This document shows positions 1 to 5,509 of a stretch of 16,148 nucleotides of DNA, in pieces. The translations under genes were made by a program, and so were the position numbers. The stretch spans positions 1-16,148 of the forward strand of contig DEUM01000004.1 of NCBI GenBank assembly GCA_002362575.1, in the 5' to 3' direction. A model generated the notes under the pieces. That model saw only the letters and a program-made list of their open reading frames with translations. It was not told where the DNA came from and searched no databases. Within the stretch, counting starts at the first letter, position 1; every line of letters begins with the position of its first letter. This stretch comes from Lachnoclostridium sp. UBA3262. GTDB lineage: Bacteria; Bacillota; Clostridia; Lachnospirales; Lachnospiraceae.

Positions 1-71
1 AAAAAATGGGGAAACTCAAAGAAAATTGTGGGTACTTACTATAAGACGGTGTAAACTTTTGGCTTTGAGTA

Positions 72-100
72 TTGCAATCAATTTTCACGTATGCTATAAT
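72..100 (+). promoter_or_regulatory. Promoter of the antitoxin-like small RNA
   Basis: A near-consensus housekeeping promoter: TTGCAA at 72-77, a 17-base spacer, and TATAAT at 95-100 preceded by TG at 92-93 (extended -10). The predicted start is about A107. It has a better -35 than the opposing toxin promoter, which fits an abundant, short-lived antisense RNA. Confidence 0.75.
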
Positions 101-111
101 ACATTTAGCTA

Positions 112-138
112 AAAAGCAATTATGTACATAAGAGTACA
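112..138 (+). repeat. Direct repeat copy 1 (within the small RNA)
   Basis: AAAAGCAATTATGTA (112-126) then CAT, A and AGAGTACA (131-138). It matches copy 2 except for a 3-base gap (TTC absent) and one A/G change. Losing TTC creates the palindrome TTATGTACATAA (120-131). Confidence 0.85.
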
Positions 139-142
139 AAAT

Positions 143-175
143 AAAAGCTCCAGAGTGCCAGCTCTGGAGCTTTTT
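143..175. terminator. Bidirectional intrinsic terminator shared by toxin mRNA and small RNA
   Basis: A 13-bp perfect stem (143-155 with 162-174; core AGCTCCAGAG / CTCTGGAGCT) has a six-base loop TGCCAG. It is followed by a T-tract in both directions (TTTTTC on plus, TTTTATTTTG on minus). It ends the plus-strand RNA that starts near 107 and the minus-strand mRNA that starts near 310. It is also the first clear terminator met by minus-strand transcription leaving the large gene that ends at 366. Confidence 0.9.
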
Positions 176-190
176 CTTGGCCGGTGCTGT

Positions 191-277
191 CTAGTTATCT
201 TCGTCCAACCATTTGCATATGTAGTAGCCAGCTACAGACGCCATTGCGGAGGTAAGAAAAGCAATTATGTATTCCAT
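191..277 (-). CDS. Small hydrophobic toxin-like peptide (28 aa, Fst/par type)
   Basis: A 28-residue peptide with a single hydrophobic span (about residues 3-20: YIIAFLTSAMASVAGYYI) followed by a charged tail CKWLDEDN. This is the size and layout of Fst/Ldr-type type I toxins, which insert in the membrane. The start is fixed by AGGAGG at 292-287 (minus strand), nine bases before the ATG. An extended -10 promoter (TGATATAAT, 325-317) lies just upstream and gives a leader of about 33 bases. In the leader, CTTTCC and GGAAGG can pair across AGCA directly before the SD and may hinder ribosome access. A converging small RNA carries a copy of the start region. I do not claim homology to Fst itself: the tail differs and no family search was possible. 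It could alternatively be a non-toxic membrane micropeptide, but the surrounding RNA layout argues for a type I module. Confidence 0.75.
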   Translation of the reverse strand: MEYIIAFLTSAMASVAGYYICKWLDEDN

Positions 278-286
278 GAGAGTACA
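257..286 (+). repeat. Direct repeat copy 2 (over the toxin start codon)
   Basis: It pairs with copy 1 at 112-138. On the minus strand these bases are the SD-to-ATG spacer, the ATG (277-275) and the first codons of the small peptide. This is where an antitoxin RNA would block translation. Confidence 0.85.
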
Positions 287-316
287 CCTCCTTCCTGCTG
301 GAAAGAGTCGACAGCG

Positions 317-325
317 ATTATATCA
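317..325 (-). promoter_or_regulatory. Extended -10 promoter of the toxin mRNA
   Basis: On the minus strand TG-A-TATAAT lies at 325-317 in an AT-rich stretch. No good -35 is seen at 16-18 bases; the extended -10 would carry it. The predicted start near 310 gives a toxin mRNA of about 168 nt ending at the shared terminator. Confidence 0.65.
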
Positions 326-365
326 TATCACAAATCACAAAAAATATCATTCTAATTTTAAATGT

Positions 366-3300
366 TTATTTTACCTTGAAAATTTTGCGTTTCTGTTTGT
401 ACCCCTTCTTATACACAGTAACGGTAATCTTATTTCTCTTTTTCAGCTTTTTCTTCAGCTTTACTATAAAACGCCCTTTTTTATTTGATTTTACAGTATA
501 TTTCTTTTTGCCAATCTTTACAACTATCTTTGATTTTTTTATTGTTTTACCAATAATCCTTTTTGTTCCCTTTTTATATTTGGTAAGTTTAAGTATTTTG
601 ATTTTTTTCTTTTTTGGTCTTATTGTCGGGGTTGGGCTGGCCTTAGGAGTCGGAGCAATATTCGGCTTCTTAGTAGGAGTTATACCCGGCTTTGAAGTAG
701 GTTTTGTGGTAGGGGTTATGTTATCGCCACCCGGATTTTCACCTTTATTATTAGCCTTGGTGTAGTCGGTCACGTAACGGACTACGATATCCTCGCCGCC
801 GGAAAGCTCCTGTGCATTCATATAAGAGTTGACATATACATCTCCGACTGTGTACATCCAGCCGGAGTTATCTCCGTGGGTAAACTCAGATAATCCGTTT
901 ATCTGGGAGACATAACTCCCTTGTGCCGTATAAGGAATATTATGCTCGTCAAGTATCTTCTGAAAAACATCAAAGACAGTGGCGCCTTTTGTAAAGGAGG
1001 TTTCCTCTGTTTTTGCAATGAGTTCAGAGCCGTTAAGTCCAAGCAGGGTAAAAGTTACATGGATGGGTTTATCCGTCTCTTTTTTGTAAGTGTTTAGGGC
1101 ATCTTTATAGATGGAGGCTTTTTCTTCTTCTGCCATAGCGGTAAAAGATTCTGTGTAATTACCTGCGCCCACTGCCATTACATATGCGCTGACTGGCTGT
1201 TTATAGAGCTGTCGGAACTTTTCTAATGCCTCGGCGTCATAACTGCTGTCCTCCCGGAATTTTGTATAATATTTGCCAAGAATTTCATCGGTCAGGACAC
1301 TGTTAATTTTAACAAAGATATTTTTTGCAGGAGTTCTGTTCAGTATCAGAGTTTCATTGGAAAGTAAGTCTTTGTCGCTGGTACGGAATAAGCGCCAGTC
1401 CTCCTGTGCTTCCCAGCCCGGAAGCTCATCCACGGCAATTCCGTTATGTCTCATATCGTCATGGCGGTAAATGAAGCCGATATCAGAGGAGTCGGTGTTC
1501 CATACAATTTCTTTGTATGGAGTCAGGTTATCAATGACACTGTAAGCGTCCGTATTCGTACCGAGCAGTCCCTTCACATAGCCCGTCTTTGCACGATCCA
1601 TAAAATCCAGAGTGCGGTTGATTTCTGCCCGCGTCAAATGTTTTACAGTAACCGGAATCGTCTTAGTGACAGAGAGGTTTGGATTGCTTTTGCTTGTCAT
1701 TTTTACAGTCAGTCTGACTGGTTTGTCTGCTGAGCTGTCCTCGCCGAGTGGCCGGTACACGTAAGCGCGGAAACTGTTAATATCAATGACGTTTGTATCG
1801 GAGCTGGAGACTGTAAACTTGTAGTTCCAGTAGTCCCAATACTTGCCGTAATTCATATCTGCAAGTTCATTGGTTGAGACAACCTGTTTCGGGGTAACGA
1901 GTTGGATATCGTTTTCTACCGCTGTCGTATCAAGCGTTTCCTTTGTTACATAGTCGGTCAGCTTTTCTGCGGTGTAGCAGGCAAGGATTTTCTCCATAGT
2001 TTTTAGCGTTGTAGTTATCTGCTCGTCTGAAAGAGGCGAAATGAAAACGGTAAATGTCTTTGTGAGCTTGATATCCGTGGACGGATTTTTGACTGTGGCA
2101 GTTAAGGTTACTTCATGTTCCGTGTTATCCTGATAAATCTTTCCGATATATGGCTGATAAAGGGAATCCGCACCACTTTGTCTTTTTTCGTTACTGATGG
2201 CGAGGTGAGACTCATCGGAAGAATTCCATGTAATCTGGGCAAAGGAATACCGGTCGCCATCTATGCAGGACGGTAGTGTCAAATCCGATACGACAGAAGA
2301 AAGGCTGTCGTTATCACCAAGCAGGATAGGAGCAGCTAAAGCTGTATTTGCAGAGTTCTCCAGAGATGCTTTCACATCAGCAGTATCCCATGGGATAAGC
2401 AGAGAATATATGTCTGATTCAGGGTATGTAACCGATTTGCCATCTAAGGAGAGCTGGAAAAATACCTGTACCTGCTTACCGTCGGCAAAGCTTCCACCTT
2501 CTGGAATGGCAGGATAAAAAATCTTACCGTTTTGGGAAACCAGATTTTCATCTGCCGTGGATTTGATAGTAACAGAAATGCCATCGAGACCTCTGTCCTT
2601 TAAAAGACTCTTGAATTTAGCCAGTATATTTGTATCTGTTCCAAAAGCAGGCTGTAAAAGTTTGAAGTCCCATTTCATGCTGTCGAGTGCCTTTTGCAGA
2701 TAAACTTCTGCGTCAACATTGGCAGACCATACATCTATCGTGAATTTCTTATTATCCGTTGCTGTGCCGCATGTAACGGTCGCTGTCAGCGTTACACTGA
2801 CAATATTTTTATCAGGCAGGGTGACAACACCATTATCACTGATAATAGAAGGATTGCTGCTTGCCCAGCGTACCTGACAATCCATGTGCGTAGCCGGAAG
2901 TTTCAATGTACCGGCAGCTTTTATTATGTTGGTGTCCAGCGAGAGAGAAGATAGTGCTTTTTTTACACTTTCTTCATTTTCTTTACGAACCAGAGTGCTG
3001 GATTTAGCGATAGGAGAAGAAATGGCGTAAGCCGTTGATTCTTCTTCGCCTGAGACAGTAACGCGCAGATATTTTCCGGCGTATTCAGCGTTGTCTGGAA
3101 TGTCAAAGCAATTGCTGACTGCAGAATCGATATCGGAAAACGTTTTGCCGTCTTCTGAAATGGCCCACTGATATTGTGTGTTTGTTGCGCTTTCGTCTCC
3201 GTCGCCTAGTGCCAGTGCCGTTAATGTCCGGCCAGTTACGGCTTCTCCTGAGAACCGTACAGTTGTTACCGGGACAGAATGTACGGCAGAAGAAAGCTGC

Positions 3301-4343
3301 CATGCAAGAACAGGGTAGCCGTTGTTTATATGTGCCGTATCGGCGGCAAACAGCTCATCTGTACCGCTGTTTAAGGCAGTCAATAGAGATTCCGCATCGG
3401 ATATTGGTTCCGGATTTCCCACAGGTGTGCCGCCGGGAGCAGTCGTCTTGTCGGAAGTTTTTTCCTCCAGATAGTAGCAGTTTGTTATTGTGGCGTTACT
3501 GAAACCGCATATACCGTTTGTGCTTTCGCCAATGCTGTAACAACTGAGGAGGGTTCCCTTGCTCTGCTGTCCGGCAATGCCGCCGCTGCGGGGGCTGCTG
3601 GTATTCGTGCTGGTAATCGTTCCAGTATTGTAGCAGGAAACGGTAGTGCCCATATATTTGTTCTGGTTGCTGCAGCCGAGTATACCGCCTGCATACGCTC
3701 CTGTTACAGAAGCTGTGTTACAGCATCCTTTGATGGTGGCGCTGGTTCCGGTAATCGTGCCAATGATACCGCCGGCATAACCCTTTGTTGTTTTTCCGGT
3801 AGTGCTGACAGAGCCGCTCATAGAACAGTTTTCGACTGTACCAGTCTGGAGTTTGCCGATAATTCCTCCGACAACTCCGGTGGAATTTACATTGCCCTCT
3901 ACCTTTAAGTTCTTCACTGTTCCAGTGTTGACCAGACTGAATAAACCGTAGTTTGACTCAGTAGTATCAATTTTTAAACCCGAAACGGTATGGTTTTGAC
4001 CGTCGAAGGTGCCAGCGTAAGCATCTGTTATGTAACCGGAAGCGTTTTGCCCGATTGGCGTCCATGCGTGGCTGCCCAAGTGAATGTCATCGGTCAGGAC
4101 AGCGTCGAGTGACACAAGACCACTGTCCGCATTGCTTAATTCATTGACATGATTGGCGAACCATGCGAGCTCTGCTCCACTGCCGATTTGATAAATATTG
4201 TTTTCGAGTGTCGGTTCAGACAGGGATGTGCCGTCCCATGTTTTGTCCGTCTGTATCTCAGCGTGCGCTAGAGTTGTGGGACACATGGATATTACCATGG
4301 CTGCCGTGAGCAGCAGGGACAGTAGTTTCTTTTTCATTTTCAC
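366..4343 (-). CDS. Large secreted Ig-like/GLUG/DUF4430 protein with basic tail, B12-regulated
   Basis: The 1325-residue protein starts at GTG 4343, placed eight bases after GGAGG. An ATG two codons on is 14 bases from it, and an ATG at 4457 has no SD and overlaps the upstream gene. A signal peptide covers residues 1-28 (KKKLLSLLL core, AHA cleavage). About residues 90-300 carry GLUG-like repeats (GGIIG, YAGGIIG, YAGGILG, SGGIAG). At about 355-445 there is an Ig-like module, and several atrophied bacterial Ig-like modules follow (for example WASSNPSIISDNGVVTL). Residues 1093-1194 read as DUF4430 (ATVFDVFQKIL, GWMYTVGDVYVN), the fold family of the transcobalamin/intrinsic factor beta domain. 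A Pro/Thr linker (1195-1243) leads to a Lys-rich Ig-like tail (1244-1325). No LPXTG motif or membrane anchor is seen. It is the second gene after a cobalamin riboswitch, 13 bases behind its neighbour. Corrinoid binding or scavenging at the surface is an inference; general adhesion is the alternative. Confidence 0.88.
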   Translation of the reverse strand: MKMKKKLLSLLLTAAMVISMCPTTLAHAEIQTDKTWDGTSLSEPTLENNIYQIGSGAELAWFANHVNELSNADSGLVSLDAVLTDDIHLGSHAWTPIGQNASGYITDAYAGTFDGQNHTVSGLKIDTTESNYGLFSLVNTGTVKNLKVEGNVNSTGVVGGIIGKLQTGTVENCSMSGSVSTTGKTTKGYAGGIIGTITGTSATIKGCCNTASVTGAYAGGILGCSNQNKYMGTTVSCYNTGTITSTNTSSPRSGGIAGQQSKGTLLSCYSIGESTNGICGFSNATITNCYYLEEKTSDKTTAPGGTPVGNPEPISDAESLLTALNSGTDELFAADTAHINNGYPVLAWQLSSAVHSVPVTTVRFSGEAVTGRTLTALALGDGDESATNTQYQWAISEDGKTFSDIDSAVSNCFDIPDNAEYAGKYLRVTVSGEEESTAYAISSPIAKSSTLVRKENEESVKKALSSLSLDTNIIKAAGTLKLPATHMDCQVRWASSNPSIISDNGVVTLPDKNIVSVTLTATVTCGTATDNKKFTIDVWSANVDAEVYLQKALDSMKWDFKLLQPAFGTDTNILAKFKSLLKDRGLDGISVTIKSTADENLVSQNGKIFYPAIPEGGSFADGKQVQVFFQLSLDGKSVTYPESDIYSLLIPWDTADVKASLENSANTALAAPILLGDNDSLSSVVSDLTLPSCIDGDRYSFAQITWNSSDESHLAISNEKRQSGADSLYQPYIGKIYQDNTEHEVTLTATVKNPSTDIKLTKTFTVFISPLSDEQITTTLKTMEKILACYTAEKLTDYVTKETLDTTAVENDIQLVTPKQVVSTNELADMNYGKYWDYWNYKFTVSSSDTNVIDINSFRAYVYRPLGEDSSADKPVRLTVKMTSKSNPNLSVTKTIPVTVKHLTRAEINRTLDFMDRAKTGYVKGLLGTNTDAYSVIDNLTPYKEIVWNTDSSDIGFIYRHDDMRHNGIAVDELPGWEAQEDWRLFRTSDKDLLSNETLILNRTPAKNIFVKINSVLTDEILGKYYTKFREDSSYDAEALEKFRQLYKQPVSAYVMAVGAGNYTESFTAMAEEEKASIYKDALNTYKKETDKPIHVTFTLLGLNGSELIAKTEETSFTKGATVFDVFQKILDEHNIPYTAQGSYVSQINGLSEFTHGDNSGWMYTVGDVYVNSYMNAQELSGGEDIVVRYVTDYTKANNKGENPGGDNITPTTKPTSKPGITPTKKPNIAPTPKASPTPTIRPKKKKIKILKLTKYKKGTKRIIGKTIKKSKIVVKIGKKKYTVKSNKKGRFIVKLKKKLKKRNKITVTVYKKGYKQKRKIFKVK

Positions 4344-4356
4344 ATTAATTACCTCC

Positions 4357-4635
4357 TCAGTTTTGATTTGAATTATTTCGCGGGTGCTCTCTCCTGTATT
4401 TCTTTTGATTTTGTCTGGCTCGTCGGCGCTTTTCGCGTTTTTTCTGCAACCGTTCATGATTCGGCAGTTTGACGCCTGCTGCCTCCAGAGCCCTTGGCCA
4501 TGGGCCGAACAGGGATTTAATCATGCTGATGGTCTGAACGTCAAAATCAGATTTTTTCGGGAAGCGTCCAAGCTCCTCCGCTTTTTGTTGTATCAACTGT
4601 ATGTAATCCTCTCTGGTGAGTTTGTCTTTCATCAT
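4357..4635 (-). CDS. HNH_repeat (homing endonuclease-associated repeat) domain protein
   Basis: A 92-residue protein, basic at the C-terminus. The start is ATG 4635, nine bases after GGAG at 4648-4645. An upstream ATG at 4677 falls inside the terminator hairpin of the leader and has no SD. The middle reads as one homing endonuclease-associated repeat: REDYIQLIQQKAEELGRFP, then KKSDFD, then IKSLFGPWPRALEAAGV. It contains the family's GR-P-x-x-x-D-F and FG-W-x-x-A-L-x-x-A-G signatures. These repeats are thought to be small helical DNA-binding modules. No HNH nuclease residues are present, so it is not itself a nuclease. The tail (KKREKRRRARQ) is strongly positive. It is first in the riboswitch operon, 13 bases before the large secreted protein. 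Its role in B12 metabolism is unknown; it may be a DNA-binding regulator. Confidence 0.8.
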   Translation of the reverse strand: MMKDKLTREDYIQLIQQKAEELGRFPKKSDFDVQTISMIKSLFGPWPRALEAAGVKLPNHERLQKKREKRRRARQNQKKYRREHPRNNSNQN

Positions 4636-4665
4636 TTTTTTAATCTCCAATCCGCATATAAAAAC

Positions 4666-4702
4666 AAAAAAGCACATTTCTACTTATTTTGTAAAAATGT
4701 GC
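4666..4702 (-). terminator. Riboswitch-associated intrinsic terminator, SD-proximal
   Basis: On the minus strand GCACATTT (4702-4695) pairs perfectly with AAATGTGC (4679-4672) across a 15-base loop. TTTTTTGTTTTT follows. It lies between the cobalamin aptamer and the SD at 4648, so it is the probable off-switch of the expression platform. Confidence 0.7.
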
Positions 4703-4722
4703 AACAAAGCTTTTTGCAAGTC

Positions 4723-4791
4723 AAAAAAACCAGAAGAATGTAGCAATTTAGCGATTCCAGTGGTACTTACATCAAACGGCTGCACTCTTCC
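4723..4791 (-). terminator. Possible first terminator or alternative pairing after the riboswitch
   Basis: GGAAGAGTG (4791-4783) can pair with CATTCTTCT (4740-4732), with two G-U pairs and a long 42-base loop. GG and seven T (4729-4723) follow. It is weaker than the next hairpin. It could be a tandem terminator or part of the switch. Confidence 0.35.
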
Positions 4792-4810
4792 TTACCCAAA
4801 AGTGTTTTAC

Positions 4811-4962
4811 AGGTTATAACCCTAAATAACCTTGTCTTCCGGCAGGTATTCCGACTTACTGAATTTTTGTGGAAACAAAAATTCCGATTACGGTAATGGT
4901 GGTTGCGACGGATTTACACCGAACTTCCCCTTAAATGTCATAGTGATAACAACACCGGAAAA
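4811..4962 (-). promoter_or_regulatory. Cobalamin (B12) riboswitch
   Basis: Read on the minus strand. Stem P1 is TTTTCCGG (4962-4955) with CCGGAAGA (4842-4835). The conserved core has GGGGAAGTTCGGTGTAAATCC ending at 4910, matching the GGGAA...GGTGNAAATCC signature. A 10-bp hairpin GAATTTTTGT/ACAAAAATTC (4884-4861) follows. The B12 box AAGTCGGAATACCTGCC (4857-4841) matches AAGCCAGGANACCTGCC closely. Downstream the hairpin AGGTTAT/ATAACCT (4832-4811) has loop TTAGGGTT. This loop can kiss the AACC of the L5 region, as expected for P13. In known members, cobalamin binding turns off downstream genes. Here these are the HNH_repeat gene and the DUF4430 secreted protein. The aptamer is compact, with few peripheral helices, and the L5 segment is divergent. 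Confidence 0.92.
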
Positions 4963-4985
4963 CAATTGTATTAAATTTTTCATAG

Positions 4986-5014
4986 ATTTTACCATTATAA
5001 AAAAGTGTTGTCAA
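4986..5014 (-). promoter_or_regulatory. Promoter of the B12-riboswitch operon
   Basis: On the minus strand TTGACA (5014-5009), a 17-base spacer, then TAAAAT (4991-4986) with TG two bases before (extended -10). The predicted start near 4979 is about 17 bases before riboswitch P1. Confidence 0.8.
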
Positions 5015-5020
5015 GTTTGC

Positions 5021-5035
5021 GACCGGTTGTCGGTC
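5021..5035. repeat. Short inverted repeat upstream of the riboswitch promoter
   Basis: GACCG-GTTGT-CGGTC is a perfect 5-bp inverted repeat. It sits seven bases upstream of the -35 of the minus-strand promoter. It may be an activator or repressor site, or chance. Confidence 0.3.
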
Positions 5036-5059
5036 AGTTGGTAGAAGAAAAATCCTGCT

Positions 5060-5087
5060 GGAAAATAATATTTTCCTATGATAAAAT
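5060..5087 (+). promoter_or_regulatory. Promoter with embedded palindrome, thioesterase gene
   Basis: An extended -10 (TG at 5079-5080, TAAAAT at 5082-5087) follows a 17-base perfect palindrome GGAAAATA-A-TATTTTCC (5060-5076). The palindrome fills the spacer and the -35 position (TGGAAA, 5059-5064). This placement is what a repressor operator would show. The repressor is unknown. Confidence 0.5.
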
Positions 5088-5146
5088 GGCGAATAGATAA
5101 AAAAGGATGGGAAGTCAGGTTATAAAAGGAAGGAGAGTAAAAAATA

Positions 5147-5503
5147 ATGGAAGTAGCGACAAGACGGTTTGTCAGACCGGAGTTTATGAATCATCATCAG
5201 AGTATGTATGCCGGATATATTTCAGAATGGGTGACGGAGGCGGCAATGATTGGCATTACGCAGGTGCTTGGGCGCACGGACCATGTTGTACTGGCCGCCC
5301 TGAAAGAATTGACTGTGGTGCAGAGTGTGTACAGCGGAAGTATTGTAGAGCTTTGCTATGAAACGAAACGATATGGGACTACAAGCGTAGAAATATTTGT
5401 AGAGGGGAAAGATATGTTGTCTGGAACCAGATATTTCTATGGCAGTGCGGTTTTTGTTACCATAGATGATGAAGGAAAAAAGACGCCACACGGCATGGCG
5501 TAG
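5147..5503 (+). CDS. Hotdog-fold acyl-CoA thioesterase-like protein
   Basis: A 118-residue protein of the 4HBT/YciA-like hotdog type, which hydrolyses acyl-CoA or related thioesters. The diagnostic stretch is MNHHQSMYAGYISEWVTEAA (residues 14-33), corresponding to N-x-x-G-x-x-F-G-G-x-L-x-x-W-x-D-E-A-A in the family. Later strands LKELTVVQSVYSGSIVEL and GTTSVEIFVEG also fit. The usual Asp before EAA is Thr here, and the first Gly of the GG pair is Ala. Activity may therefore be altered or supported by other residues. It is slightly short for the family (about 130-160). The start follows AGGAAGGAGAG by about ten bases. It has its own promoter at 5060-5087 and a terminator just past the stop. 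It is monocistronic and convergent with the lipoprotein gene, with six bases between the stop codons. Confidence 0.8.
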   Translation: MEVATRRFVRPEFMNHHQSMYAGYISEWVTEAAMIGITQVLGRTDHVVLAALKELTVVQSVYSGSIVELCYETKRYGTTSVEIFVEGKDMLSGTRYFYGSAVFVTIDDEGKKTPHGMA

Positions 5504-5509
5504 TTATGA

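Larger units (their letters stand above)
107..175 (+). ncRNA. Antitoxin-like antisense RNA (par RNA II-like), about 69 nt
   Basis: The RNA is predicted from the promoter at 72-100 and the intrinsic terminator at 143-175. It has no ribosome binding site or convincing reading frame. Positions 112-138 match plus-strand positions 257-286 at 26 of 27 bases with one 3-base gap. Those are the bases opposite the 5' codons, start codon and SD spacer of the small toxin mRNA. The RNA can therefore pair with the toxin mRNA at its translation start as well as at the shared terminator. In the par locus of plasmid pAD1 the antitoxin RNA II is likewise a short convergent RNA that pairs through direct repeats and the terminator loop. 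Function here is inferred from this layout; expression is not shown by sequence alone. Confidence 0.7.

Noticed and set aside
14..70. Inverted repeat ACTCAAAG / CTTTGAGT (14-21, 63-70) upstream of the small RNA promoter
   Set aside because: Eight bases with a 41-base gap in AT-rich sequence can occur by chance; no T-tract or gene end fits. The first 70 bases otherwise show nothing I can support.
122..488. Plus-strand ORFs of 77 and 73 codons
   Set aside because: No ribosome binding site; they run antisense through the toxin peptide and its terminator, and the real signals here are on the other strand and in the small RNA.
376..765. Plus-strand 129-codon hydrophobic ORF resembling a membrane protein
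   Set aside because: It is the antisense shadow of the lysine-rich tail: AAA/AAG codons read backwards give Phe/Leu. No SD.
4344..4457. Longer N-terminus (ATG at 4457) for the large secreted protein
   Set aside because: It would overlap the HNH_repeat gene, has no SD and would put 40 polar residues before the signal peptide. GTG at 4343 has GGAGG at the right distance.
4636..4677. Upstream ATG (4677) for the HNH_repeat gene
   Set aside because: It lies within the terminator hairpin of the riboswitch leader and lacks an SD; ATG 4635 has GGAG nine bases away.
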